This document shows, in pieces, positions 1 through 9,947 of a stretch of 64,000 nucleotides of DNA (positions within the stretch are counted from its first letter, which is position 1; each line of letters opens with the position of its first letter). The notes under the pieces are model-generated. The model saw only the letters and a program-made list of their open reading frames with translations, was not told the DNA's origin and did not search any database. This DNA is from Pseudobdellovibrionaceae bacterium (GTDB lineage Bacteria > Bdellovibrionota > Bdellovibrionia > Bdellovibrionales > Bdellovibrionaceae): contig CANFQX010000001.1 in the NCBI GenBank assembly GCA_947449255.1, positions 124,001 through 188,000 on the forward strand, written 5' to 3'. Made by a program: the position numbers and the translations under genes.

Positions 1-2
1 CC

Positions 3-422
3 AAGACCAAAGAATTTCAATCAGCCTTCAACAAGTCTTTAATTGCACGCGAAATTAAAAAAATCTATACGGCTCGAGTCCTTCAACCCCCAGGACTAGG
101 ACTCATGAAACATTTCATGGAAATCTCACCCCGAGCGCCAAAAAAAATAGACCGCATCGCAAATCCTGGATGGCAAGAATGTTTGCTTGATATTTTAAGT
201 AAAAAAAAATTACATGATGATTCCTATGAACTTAGAATACAATTGCACACCGGGCGAACCCACCAGATTCGGGCTCAACTGGGTTTTGAGAACTGTCCCA
301 TTTTGGGAGACCACGCCTATGGAGCAGCAAAAACAGAGAATCTCGACAAGATTGAACTCGAGGCCAGTGAACTGGAGTTTACAAACCCTCTCACAGATGA
401 AAATCATATTTTCAGAATTTAA
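3..422 (+). CDS. RluA-family pseudouridine synthase, C-terminal part (5' end outside window)
   Basis: Frame is open from base 3 (KTKEFQSAFNKSLIAREIKKIYTARV...) into the listed ORF; motif LHTGRTHQIRAQLGFENCPILGDHAYG is typical of RluA-type synthases. Confidence 0.85.
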   Translation, partial: KTKEFQSAFNKSLIAREIKKIYTARVLQPPGLGLMKHFMEISPRAPKKIDRIANPGWQECLLDILSKKKLHDDSYELRIQLHTGRTHQIRAQLGFENCPILGDHAYGAAKTENLDKIELEASELEFTNPLTDENHIFRI

Positions 423-566
423 TTCTCTGGACGAGACTCCAAATTCAATCCTAGTTTCAGGTCGAGACATCCACTTCTGACTTTCCGAAAATTAAGCATA
501 AAATGAGAGCAAGACCCCCTCCTTCTTTTCTTTGTTCTGAGGAGATAGCTTGCTATAATCAGAGCT

Positions 567-1799
567 ATGAAAAATCCAAATTTCTTAATTTTAAATAAGT
601 CTAAATTCAATGTTTTCATGGCAACAATTGGCCTCTCCATTGCACTTTTTTTTTCAAATGCTAGCTGGGCAGAGGGAATGCATGGAGTGTTTATGGTTGT
701 GAAGGGAAACGTCAACCTCACAAACAATCAAGCACAGACAAAAAAAGTCAAAGTTGGCGACAAGGTTGTCCCTGGCGACCTCGTTGAAACGGCCATTGAT
801 TCCCGTGCCAAAATTGTGATGAGTGATAGAAACGTCATCAATGTTTCACCTGAGACAAAATTAAAAATTGAGAAATATGAAAATAATGGCGAAGACAAAA
901 ATGTTGAGATGAATCTACTGGAAGGCAAAGTCCGAAACAATGTCGAACAAAAATACGACGGCGAAAAAAATAAATTTATTGTGAAAACTCCAACGGCTGT
1001 GGCCGGTGTGCGTGGCACGCAATTTTTTACAAGTTTTGATCCAGGCACAAAGCTGACATCTGTGGTGACCTTGCGCGGAGCTGTTTCATTGGCACCACTG
1101 AATATGAACGTGGCCAATGCCAAGCCTGTCATTATCAAAATGGGAGAATCCACCACATTAGCTCCGGGAGCCAATCCTGAAACTCCAAAACCAATGCCCA
1201 AAGAGGATTTGAAAAAACTCGATCAAGAATCGACTGTCTCAGCAGCGCCTTCAAAACAAGATGCTCCAAAGGAAACTGCAAAGAGTGATAAAAAATCTGA
1301 CGACAAAAAATCCGATTCAAAGGACTCAAATTCTTCAACGGCTTCAAAAAGTGGGTCCTCCACCACTGAAACTGCCAGTAGCAATAAAGCAGGATCGCCT
1401 CCTGCAGAGCAGACAGCTGCTTCAGGCCAAACGACAAGCAACTCTGCTCCGGCAACGGCGGCCGAGCCCGCTGCCACCGCAAGTCAAGCTTCCGCTCCAG
1501 CCGCTTCCTCCAGCACAAATCGAGCACCAGCTTCTGTAGATCCAAGTGCTTCGACAGCCATGGCGCCATCTGCAGCGGCACCAGCCCCCATTAAAATGGT
1601 TGAGGTCGGTGATGTTGACGTGGGACAATTCAAGCAGATCCTTCCCCCCGCAGCTGCTGTAAGTCAACCCAGACCACCGCCGCCTATTTTGGTGAACACC
1701 CCTGTGGCGGTGGCTCCTCCGGTGACTGTCATCAATGATATCATTCGAGGTGCGACTGGAAAAGCCCATGTCATTATCATTCCTCAGTTGCCCAAATAA
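567..1799 (+). CDS. FecR-domain periplasmic protein with Ser/Ala/Pro-rich C-terminal half
   Basis: Signal peptide; FecR-like core (GDLVETAIDSRAKIVMSDRNVINVSPETKLKI...TPTAVAGVRGTQF); low-complexity tail. Confidence 0.8.
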   Translation: MKNPNFLILNKSKFNVFMATIGLSIALFFSNASWAEGMHGVFMVVKGNVNLTNNQAQTKKVKVGDKVVPGDLVETAIDSRAKIVMSDRNVINVSPETKLKIEKYENNGEDKNVEMNLLEGKVRNNVEQKYDGEKNKFIVKTPTAVAGVRGTQFFTSFDPGTKLTSVVTLRGAVSLAPLNMNVANAKPVIIKMGESTTLAPGANPETPKPMPKEDLKKLDQESTVSAAPSKQDAPKETAKSDKKSDDKKSDSKDSNSSTASKSGSSTTETASSNKAGSPPAEQTAASGQTTSNSAPATAAEPAATASQASAPAASSSTNRAPASVDPSASTAMAPSAAAPAPIKMVEVGDVDVGQFKQILPPAAAVSQPRPPPPILVNTPVAVAPPVTVINDIIRGATGKAHVIIIPQLPK

Positions 1800-4025
1800 T
1801 TGAATTCAAGAAAAAAGAGAGCTCCACACATGATGAAACCACAGCTGGGATCGACTTTGAAAAAACAAAACTCCACTTTAAAATCAGCCACAGTGAAGGT
1901 CGCTTTGGCCTTCGCTCTGACTTTTATTTTTAATATAACCTTGCTCTTTAGTTTGGAAGTGGCCGCAGAACAAAAAATGGCCGCTGGAGATTTTATTTAT
2001 ATAGAAATGAAAATAAAAAAATCTAAGGTTCCAAAAATAGTTCGAATCAGAGTCAAGGATAGGGAAACGGGAAAAAGTGCCACTATTAATTTGTCACCAT
2101 CCACCGAAAATCCTCGCATCGCTCAGGGTTATTTTGCCCTTCAATTTGATGAGCATGGTACAGATATCGATAAACTCGATTTTTTTATTAAAAATAAGAA
2201 AATGACCCCCTTTTCAGCTGGACCAAACTCAAAAAAGACGCACCGAGTGTTCTTGTTTAAATCTGCTCGAGAAACTGCAAACTTTGCCAGTGAGTTTCTC
2301 AAAGATGACAAATGGAAGGACTACCCTCATTTAGATGCTGGAAAAGTTGAAATGCAAGCCGTCAAAGCAGTTCCACTCCTAGTTCCACCTGTTGTTATAC
2401 CGACTCCCGCAGTGATCCCTACCATTGAAATTGCAAAGGAAACTCCTAAAGAAATTGCCAAAGAAGTTCCCAAGGAAATTCCCAAAGCCGAGCCCCTTGC
2501 CGTTAAAACGGAAGAGATCCAACGCCAAGAAAATCTAGCTAAGCTTGACCTAGAATCCATTGAGGCCCAGAAGCGTGCTAATGAACTGGAAAAATTAGCC
2601 CTCCTCAAAGAGGACGAAAAAAAGATTCGCAAGGACAAAGCTCAAGAAATTGCAACCAAGGCGTCATTGGCCTACAAAAATGGCGATTATAAAACTTCCG
2701 TCGCATTTTATTCTGAAGCCACCAATTTAGATCCAGAATCAGACACTTTTTATTTTCAACATGGTGTCGCACTTTACAAACTGGGCGATTATAAAAAGTC
2801 CTTGGCCACCCTCTCCATGGCAGAGGGGCAATCAGACAACAGAAATGAGCTCACTTACTTCAAAGCCCTCAATCACATGAAATTGGAAGAGTACGATCAA
2901 GCCCTTGAAGAGTTCACGGCCATTCAAGAAGAAAATGACGAGAGCCTCAGCGGCACCGCCGCTTTTTTTGCTGGAAACATTGCCTTTCGTAAAGAAAAAT
3001 ATCCTGAAGCTCGCAAAAGCCTAGAGTACACGCTCGATCATTCCAAAGATCCAAAAACGGACAAACAGGCTGAAGAACTTATCGAAGAGATCGATCGCAT
3101 TGAAGCTTTCATCAGTAAAACTAAAGAGATATTTCGCTACTCTTTGACGGCTGGAGCTGGCTACGATCAAAATATTCTCAATGTGGCCACTCAAAACACA
3201 GCCATCAATAAAGATGGTTATCGAGCAAGTTACGGTGGAAGCTTTCTCTATCGTTTTTTGTATGATTACCGCAATGAATTTTCAAGTGAATTCAACTTGA
3301 ATAATATGTACACAGTGAAAACAAACTTCGAAGCTGACACCACCTTGCAAGCTGCAGATCCCCTGGTGCTATCCTTGGGACTTCCCTATCATCGCCAAAG
3401 CTTGATCGCCAAAAGGTCCATAACCTGGGGAGTTACACCCCAATACCAGACCATTTTGATGAGCCTCGATGGCGGAGCTCGCAGTGAAATTCTTTCGTCG
3501 ACCTTGCTCAAGTTTGATGCCAATTTTATGTACAATGCAAAATGGATGAGTGCTTACCGCGCAGAGTATTCCATGGACACCTCGGGCCTCCCCGCGGGTT
3601 CCGCGGATGATAATTTAAGCGGTACAAAGTCAACCCTGGGCATGACACAAACACAACTGCTTGATCAAAGAGGAACCCAAACTTGGAACTACTCGCTGGA
3701 ATACTCCATCAATGAGGCTCTTGGAAAAAACTATCGGTATAATAAATGGGCTTTGGGTCTTGGATATGCTGATAAAGTTTTAAAAGACCATGATGGCACT
3801 TTAAAATTGGATTACTCATCCCAGGATTATGGACAGGCAACGACAGCCAGAACAGACAACCTCTTGGGCTTGACAGCCACAGTGGGTAAAGAGTACTGGC
3901 CCGCCACCTATGTCAGCTACTCGGCTCAGTACAATCTAAATGCATCCAATGTCAGCACTTATCAGTATGATAAATTCGTTCTTAATTTTTCAGTGGCTTA
4001 CTCGGGAAGCAAGAAAAGAAAATAA
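1800..4025 (+). CDS. TPR-containing surface protein with probable C-terminal outer-membrane barrel (ATG at 1830 may be the true start)
   Basis: TPR-like segment (ASLAYKNGDYKTSVAFYSEATNLDPESDTFYFQHGVALYKLGDYKKSL) followed by aromatic/alternating strand-rich region; follows FecR gene directly. Confidence 0.7.
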   Translation: MNSRKKRAPHMMKPQLGSTLKKQNSTLKSATVKVALAFALTFIFNITLLFSLEVAAEQKMAAGDFIYIEMKIKKSKVPKIVRIRVKDRETGKSATINLSPSTENPRIAQGYFALQFDEHGTDIDKLDFFIKNKKMTPFSAGPNSKKTHRVFLFKSARETANFASEFLKDDKWKDYPHLDAGKVEMQAVKAVPLLVPPVVIPTPAVIPTIEIAKETPKEIAKEVPKEIPKAEPLAVKTEEIQRQENLAKLDLESIEAQKRANELEKLALLKEDEKKIRKDKAQEIATKASLAYKNGDYKTSVAFYSEATNLDPESDTFYFQHGVALYKLGDYKKSLATLSMAEGQSDNRNELTYFKALNHMKLEEYDQALEEFTAIQEENDESLSGTAAFFAGNIAFRKEKYPEARKSLEYTLDHSKDPKTDKQAEELIEEIDRIEAFISKTKEIFRYSLTAGAGYDQNILNVATQNTAINKDGYRASYGGSFLYRFLYDYRNEFSSEFNLNNMYTVKTNFEADTTLQAADPLVLSLGLPYHRQSLIAKRSITWGVTPQYQTILMSLDGGARSEILSSTLLKFDANFMYNAKWMSAYRAEYSMDTSGLPAGSADDNLSGTKSTLGMTQTQLLDQRGTQTWNYSLEYSINEALGKNYRYNKWALGLGYADKVLKDHDGTLKLDYSSQDYGQATTARTDNLLGLTATVGKEYWPATYVSYSAQYNLNASNVSTYQYDKFVLNFSVAYSGSKKRK

Positions 4026-4041
4026 TCAAGATAGCCATCTC

Positions 4042-4065
4042 AAGTGAGGTCCGCAGACCTCACTT
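4042..4065. terminator. Perfect 10-bp stem hairpin between convergent genes, likely bidirectional terminator
   Basis: AAGTGAGGTC-CGCA-GACCTCACTT. Confidence 0.65.
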
Positions 4066-4070
4066 TAAAC

Positions 4071-6710
4071 TTACTTGGTCTTCATGGTCACAACACCATC
4101 CCAAGGCTCAACTGGGGGCTCAAGCAAAAAGTCTTCACAGCGCTCGACATACAATTTGGAGACCTTATCCATCGGGTCCAGTTGGGCTGCCAATAAAAAA
4201 TCCTGAAGAGCTTCTGCGAATTGCATTTTAAAATACTTTTCCAAGCCGCGCTTAAAAGTCTCTACTTGCTCGAGATGTTGGTCTTGCAAAGCTCCTTCGG
4301 CAATCAGCTCATAAATTCGAACTGGTTCATTTTTTCCTTTTACTTTCACGCGGTCGACCTCGCGAGTTGAAAAAGTGTCTTTCACTTCGATGTAGGTGAA
4401 TTGTGAAATTATAATATGAGTCCCGTATTCCTTATTGATGGCTTCAAGACGAGAACCCAAGTTCACGGAATCCCCCATCACCGTGTAATTTTGCACGATA
4501 TTGGACCCCATGTTGCCAACACTCATTTCACCCGTATTGATCCCAATGCCGATATCGATGTGCGGAAGATTTTCTGCCTCAAATTCTTTTTGTAATTCTC
4601 TGAGTTTTTCCATACTTTTTAAAGCGCACCGACAAGCATGATGAGGATGTTCGGGATGAGCAATCGGGGCCCCAAAAAAAGCCATGATAGCATCCCCCAT
4701 ATACTTATCCAAAGTCCCTTGATTTTGAAAAACGATGTCTGTCATGGGTGTGAGGTAGCGGTTCAATAAATTTGAAAGCTCCGTGGGACTGAGTTTTTCT
4801 GAAATTGTTGTAAAGCCCCGCAGATCACTAAAAAAGACTGTCATGTTCTGTTTTCGACCGCCCAGTTTTAAGTTTTCTACATCTTTCAGAATTTCATCAA
4901 CAACTCGCGGGGACACGTATTTTGAAAAAGTCTGTCTGATTTCTTTCTTTTTCTTTTCTTCAGTAAAATATTTAAAAATTGTGATGCCAAAAAATATAAC
5001 ACCCAACTGGATCACTACAAAAAGACTTGAAATAAAGATTTTATATTTTGTAAAGAGCAGCAAATCAAGACCTAGAAATAAAAGATTAAGTGCAAAAAAC
5101 ATGTTCATCGAAAATACCGCACCCATAAAAGACCAAGCGACAGAAACCAACAGCCCAATAGCTAAAACCACCCACGGCATCCACTTGGATTCAAGGCTCC
5201 AAAATTTAATAAAACTTTGATCGAGCAAATTAGCCAATACGGTCATATGAATTTCTGATCCCGGGTAATTTGGCTCAAGCGGTACAGTTCTTAAATCGTA
5301 AAGCCCTGTCGCCGTCGCCCCCACTAAGACCATTCTGCCTTTAAAAAAATTCTTTTTATTTTCTTTTTTATTTTCAATGACAAATTGATTTCCCTTGCCT
5401 CCTGAGGATCTTCGCTGAACGATGATGTCATCGAATTCAGAAAACAGCTCTTTAGCTGGTACGTAGGGAACACTCATCTGCTTGCCATAATAATCAATAA
5501 TCAATTGTCCTTTTTCATCCACGGGCAGCTCTGCAACTTTTGACTCTGGGTTTGTGCTGGGATTCATGATTGCAAAGGAGCTCACGACTCTTTTATTGCC
5601 TTCTTCGGAAACCTTCACATCGGCACGGTAGCCTTGACCTGCTAAATAGGTCTGCAATGCTAGAGAGGGAATGTAACTGCTGCCCAGTTTATTGCCACTT
5701 CTATAAAATAAAGGATAGCGACGGATAGAGCCGTCAGGATCTTGCTTAGCCACAAAAGAAGCTGTGTAGAGGGCTTCTTCTTGCAAGGGTTTTATATTAG
5801 CCAACCAGTCTCCATACTGCGGCACAGAGTGGGCTTTGACGCTTTTTTTGATAAATGCAATGGACTGATCAAAACTCAAACCACTGAATTGTTTGAATTT
5901 AGAGAGAGCTTTTTTATAGATAGGTTCAATTTTTTTCTTTGTCTCGGTTTTTAAAAAATCATCTTCACTAGTCAGCCAAGTCTTGCAATAATCAAATACA
6001 GCTCTGGTTTTTTGCGCGGTCAAAAAATTCTTTTGATAGGGCGTCAACTGAGCAACTTCTTTTTTTCCCAAGGACTTTAAAACTTCATTTTCTGTCTCTT
6101 GTTTTTTATTGGAAAATAGAATCTGAAAGAGTGAAGTCCAATTGACCCCATCTAAAAACGATCCCTCATCATCAACAACAAAGCTTGCATTCAATTTGAC
6201 GATCTGATCTCCCCCATTATCAAGAAAAGCCTCGGCCACGCAAAAATCTTGATAGGGCAAATAGTTCGACAAATCATCACTTTGAACACCCAAGATGACT
6301 TTCTCTTTATTTGCGGAGATGGTTTTTGCCATTTTTAAATCAGACTCGGGAAATCCTCTCTCGGGCTCTGAAAAAATAATATCAAATCCAACCGAAGCGG
6401 CGCCAAGGTCCATCAGTTTTTGTGTCATCTCAGACATCAATTCACGACTCCAGGGCCAACGACCAATTTCGCCTAAAGAGTCACCATCCACTGCAACCAG
6501 GGCGATAGGGGCTTGGCTTAGCCGATCTTCGCGGGCTTTGTATTTAAAATCATTATAACGCAGATCGACCGCTTCGATGGCATCCAGCAGAGGACTTTTT
6601 TCGCGAGTGAAATCGAGTTGATTTTTATATTTATAATATTCAAATGTAATACCAAAAATAGTGAATGCAAAAATAAAGCCAATCAAGATGCTGTGTTTTT
6701 CAGTTTTCAT
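4071..6710 (-). CDS. CHASE2-type sensor adenylate/guanylate cyclase
   Basis: N-terminal TM + CHASE2-like extracellular region (VDGDSLGEIGRWPWSRELMSEMTQKLMDLGAASVGFDIIFSEPE), TM block, class III cyclase domain (VFFSDLRGFTTISEKLSPTELSNLLNRYLTPMTDIVFQNQGTLDKYMGDAIMAFFGAP). Confidence 0.93.
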   Translation of the reverse strand: MKTEKHSILIGFIFAFTIFGITFEYYKYKNQLDFTREKSPLLDAIEAVDLRYNDFKYKAREDRLSQAPIALVAVDGDSLGEIGRWPWSRELMSEMTQKLMDLGAASVGFDIIFSEPERGFPESDLKMAKTISANKEKVILGVQSDDLSNYLPYQDFCVAEAFLDNGGDQIVKLNASFVVDDEGSFLDGVNWTSLFQILFSNKKQETENEVLKSLGKKEVAQLTPYQKNFLTAQKTRAVFDYCKTWLTSEDDFLKTETKKKIEPIYKKALSKFKQFSGLSFDQSIAFIKKSVKAHSVPQYGDWLANIKPLQEEALYTASFVAKQDPDGSIRRYPLFYRSGNKLGSSYIPSLALQTYLAGQGYRADVKVSEEGNKRVVSSFAIMNPSTNPESKVAELPVDEKGQLIIDYYGKQMSVPYVPAKELFSEFDDIIVQRRSSGGKGNQFVIENKKENKKNFFKGRMVLVGATATGLYDLRTVPLEPNYPGSEIHMTVLANLLDQSFIKFWSLESKWMPWVVLAIGLLVSVAWSFMGAVFSMNMFFALNLLFLGLDLLLFTKYKIFISSLFVVIQLGVIFFGITIFKYFTEEKKKKEIRQTFSKYVSPRVVDEILKDVENLKLGGRKQNMTVFFSDLRGFTTISEKLSPTELSNLLNRYLTPMTDIVFQNQGTLDKYMGDAIMAFFGAPIAHPEHPHHACRCALKSMEKLRELQKEFEAENLPHIDIGIGINTGEMSVGNMGSNIVQNYTVMGDSVNLGSRLEAINKEYGTHIIISQFTYIEVKDTFSTREVDRVKVKGKNEPVRIYELIAEGALQDQHLEQVETFKRGLEKYFKMQFAEALQDFLLAAQLDPMDKVSKLYVERCEDFLLEPPVEPWDGVVTMKTK

Positions 6711-6862
6711 AGTAGTTCTTTTCGGACTTATACCTAACTTAAATAAGTCTAGAAGAGATTATTTCACTCTAAATTAGACTGCCCATCTTCGAATTTAAAG
6801 TATGAAATTGGACTTGGGCCCTATCCTATAGTTCTAAGTCTAGAAGGCTTAGGATGGCCAGA

Positions 6863-7738
6863 TTATTTCGAATTAAGAAAAAGGCCCGCTAGAATGATAC
6901 AAGCCCCAACGATTTGTCGAGGGGACAACCCCTCACCAAGAATCAGCCATCCGGCCAAGGCCGCTGTCACCGGCTCGATCATCACAATAATCGAGGCCTT
7001 CGAACTTGTGATTTTTTGCATCCCCGACAAAAAGAGCGTCAGCGGCATGATTGTCCCAATGGTGGAAATTCCTAAAATATAATAATATTGCTGCAGATGA
7101 AAGGCCTTCATTCGATTCAAATCAGGATGATGGAAAAGCCACAAAGTCACTGCGGCGGCCGTAATCACATAGAGACTTGAAGATAAGGGCTCAACATTTT
7201 TTTGAACTTTTCCCGAAACCAAGACATAAATGGCATAGGCTATTCCCGAGGCCAAGCCCCAGCCAATGCTCGAAACCTTGTTCACACTCATATCGCCCCA
7301 AAGCAAAAGCATCATTCCACACACAGAAAGAATTAGACTAAGAACTTGCTTGGATTTCATTTTCTCTTTGAAGAAGAAATAAGCTCCTAAATTAACAAAA
7401 ATTGGAAAAGTAAAAAGCAACATCGCCGCAATGGCGATGGAAACACCTTGGATCGTCTTAAAATAAAGAGTCGAAAAAACCGAATAGCCAAAAACACCCA
7501 GCAGACTTGATATAAAAATTTGTCTAAAAGAAAGTTTTAAAAGATCCCTTCGAAAAACCAAAAGACCAAACCACAACATCACGGCTGCAGCGAAAAACCT
7601 TAAAGTTAACAACTCCCCGACGGTGATCCCCGAAGCAAAAGCCAAACGACCAAAAATACCTAAAAATCCAAAACCAACACCGGCCAAGATAATTTCAATA
7701 AAACTAATGGAAGTGGAAAATTTGCCGTATTTTTTCAT
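6863..7738 (-). CDS. EamA/DMT-family transporter
   Basis: About 10 hydrophobic segments, C-terminal EPVTAALAGWLILGEGLSPRQIVGACIILAGL. Confidence 0.85.
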   Translation of the reverse strand: MKKYGKFSTSISFIEIILAGVGFGFLGIFGRLAFASGITVGELLTLRFFAAAVMLWFGLLVFRRDLLKLSFRQIFISSLLGVFGYSVFSTLYFKTIQGVSIAIAAMLLFTFPIFVNLGAYFFFKEKMKSKQVLSLILSVCGMMLLLWGDMSVNKVSSIGWGLASGIAYAIYVLVSGKVQKNVEPLSSSLYVITAAAVTLWLFHHPDLNRMKAFHLQQYYYILGISTIGTIMPLTLFLSGMQKITSSKASIIVMIEPVTAALAGWLILGEGLSPRQIVGACIILAGLFLNSK

Positions 7739-8674
7739 TTAAAAAATAAAAGCATTCGTCATTAGACTGTACTGTGTGTTCTCGGGTTGAAAAAATGCAA
7801 TATCATTGCCACGATTGCTTCCAAGAAGAGTGTCATTTTGCACCCCCAGGGTGAAATTCACTCTCCGCAGGGGTTTGATCAGCAACCCTAGGCCTGCACG
7901 ACATTTTGTGACATGGCCGCCCTCCAACTGCTCTGCCGCAGAGGCATAGTACCAGTCCTCACTCACTCCAATCTTTGGAGTCAAAGTCAGGTATTTATTA
8001 AAACTCCAATTCAACTGAAGGTAGTGCTCCAGGCTAAATTGCTTATTTGTTGAGCGAGGGTCCCTCATGAATGTCCCATCTTCATACTGCGGAATATCTT
8101 CAGCATTAAAATAGGCTGTCTGAGATTGAAAGAAAATATCGGGCTTCACAACATACTCAAGAGACGAGTTCCTGCCCAATTGCCACTCAAAAAATCCTTC
8201 AAATCGTAATTTCGCTATCGTTTTAGCTGCTTGAGAATAGGCACTCGTGGGAAGAAATAATTTAATATTTCCTGCAAGATCAATATCACCAATATAACCT
8301 AAATCATAATTTGAATAGGCAAAATGGATGTCCGAAAGTGCGATCTTACTGGGCTTTTGATCTCCATACTCATTGATGCCCGCCGTGCTCATCAAAAAGG
8401 GCAGACGCAGAGAAGCTTTTGAATCTGCATTCAATTTATAATTCACACTCAAATATTCATAACTATCAAAAAGCCTTTCATAGAGGTGTTGCGGCTGATC
8501 CTTGCCCTGCTTCATGTTGTTGATTGAAATAATGGAAAAAAAACTTGTCGAAAAATTACTTTTTTTAACTTCCCCGAGTGAGATGACACTGGCTTCTTGA
8601 TCCATGAGACTTGCCATTGAAGACACTGCCGCGAAATAAGTGAATATACCTACCAAAAGTGCTTTTTTAATCAA
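7739..8674 (-). CDS. Probable outer-membrane protein, hypothetical
   Basis: Signal peptide, alternating strand pattern, C-terminal Phe (TNAFIF). Confidence 0.6.
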   Translation of the reverse strand: MIKKALLVGIFTYFAAVSSMASLMDQEASVISLGEVKKSNFSTSFFSIISINNMKQGKDQPQHLYERLFDSYEYLSVNYKLNADSKASLRLPFLMSTAGINEYGDQKPSKIALSDIHFAYSNYDLGYIGDIDLAGNIKLFLPTSAYSQAAKTIAKLRFEGFFEWQLGRNSSLEYVVKPDIFFQSQTAYFNAEDIPQYEDGTFMRDPRSTNKQFSLEHYLQLNWSFNKYLTLTPKIGVSEDWYYASAAEQLEGGHVTKCRAGLGLLIKPLRRVNFTLGVQNDTLLGSNRGNDIAFFQPENTQYSLMTNAFIF

Positions 8675-8774
8675 GACAGCCTACCTTTACAACATGAGCG
8701 AAGCATCTACTAAAAAGGTATGCCACAACACCTCTTTGGGCACAACCAACAAAGCTCACACACCCTTTGATTGA

Positions 8775-9947
8775 TTGTTATTTTTTCTTTTCAGCTTGAA
8801 TGAACCGACCAAACGCTTTACCTTTTCAGGAATGAAAATCTTACTTCATAAAATCTACTCCAGTGCATGCATCCTCCTCCTCTCCACAGGCTGTGCCATC
8901 AGCTTTCAGAAAGACCACTGGGACCTCCCCCCAAAGAGCTCCCAAGAAATCAGCTTCATGTCCTTCAATATGGAAAATCTTTTTGATACAGAGCACACCC
9001 CGGGACACGACGATTATACTTTTTTACCGATGGCCCTTAAAATCTCTGACCCCACCCTGCGAGAAGGCTGTCAGACCTCTAGCGACTCTGACAAGCGCCG
9101 TGATGAATGTTTGAATACAGATTGGACTCCGCAGGCCCTAGACAAAAAACTAACAAATATCTCTAAAGTGGTTCAGGGCGTCGACGAAGGCGGTCCTGAC
9201 AATCTTATGATCATAGAAATTGAAAGTGAAAAGGTCTTAACTCAACTCAACAAAAAATATTTAGAAAAAGCCCATTATATCACCCAGGTTCTGATCGATG
9301 GACCGGACAAACGGGGCATCAATTTGGGCTTTCTTTCAAAGTTTCCCTTGGTAGGCCTTCCCATTTTACATCCTATTCCCTGGAAACCAAAAAATGAGGA
9401 AGACAAAATTTGGATGGAGCGATCGCGCAGGATTCTTGAGGTCACAGTAAAGGCCCCCAACTCTTCCCCGATCACGTTTTTTATCGTGCATTTTCCATCC
9501 CAAGCAAATCCCACTTATTGGCGCGAGCAAGTGGCACAATTTTTAGCTGAATTAATCAAAGGCAAGGGGCCGCAGGCGATGGTGATTGCAGCTGGTGATC
9601 TTAACATCACTCATGAGGAAGAATCTAATTCTCATATTTTTAGAGATATTTTATCGCAAGGGGGCGCTATTTCTCATTTCATTGGTTGCGAAAAATGCCC
9701 TGGAACTCATAACTATAAAAAATCTTGGTCCTTTTTGGATGCCCAAGTTTACAGCAAAGCACTTTTGGCCGAGGGCAAAGGCAGCTATGAACTGGAACCA
9801 AAAACAATTGATGTCATCCGCTACAATCCGATTCACTTGAAACGCGGCAAATACCCCAACCGCTGGGACAATGAAACACAGACGGGCGTCTCGGACCACT
9901 TTCCACTTTATGGTCGCTTAAAGGAGCGGTTAAAAACAAATCCTTAG
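8775..9947 (+). CDS. Endonuclease/exonuclease/phosphatase-family protein, probable lipoprotein (ATG at 8832 plausible)
   Basis: SFMSFNMENLFDT, AAGDLNI, VSDHFPLYGRL motifs; lipobox LLSTGC. Confidence 0.85.
   Translation: MLFFLFSLNEPTKRFTFSGMKILLHKIYSSACILLLSTGCAISFQKDHWDLPPKSSQEISFMSFNMENLFDTEHTPGHDDYTFLPMALKISDPTLREGCQTSSDSDKRRDECLNTDWTPQALDKKLTNISKVVQGVDEGGPDNLMIIEIESEKVLTQLNKKYLEKAHYITQVLIDGPDKRGINLGFLSKFPLVGLPILHPIPWKPKNEEDKIWMERSRRILEVTVKAPNSSPITFFIVHFPSQANPTYWREQVAQFLAELIKGKGPQAMVIAAGDLNITHEEESNSHIFRDILSQGGAISHFIGCEKCPGTHNYKKSWSFLDAQVYSKALLAEGKGSYELEPKTIDVIRYNPIHLKRGKYPNRWDNETQTGVSDHFPLYGRLKERLKTNP

Noticed and set aside
728-1769. Antisense ORFs (728-1201, 1135-1581, 1223-1477, 1422-1769) opposite the FecR gene
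   Set aside because: Composition artefacts of the Ser/Ala/Pro-rich coding region; no recognisable domains or start signals
4783-5220. 145-aa plus-strand ORF inside the cyclase gene
   Set aside because: Fully antisense to a strongly supported CDS; sequence is low-information and lacks any family signature
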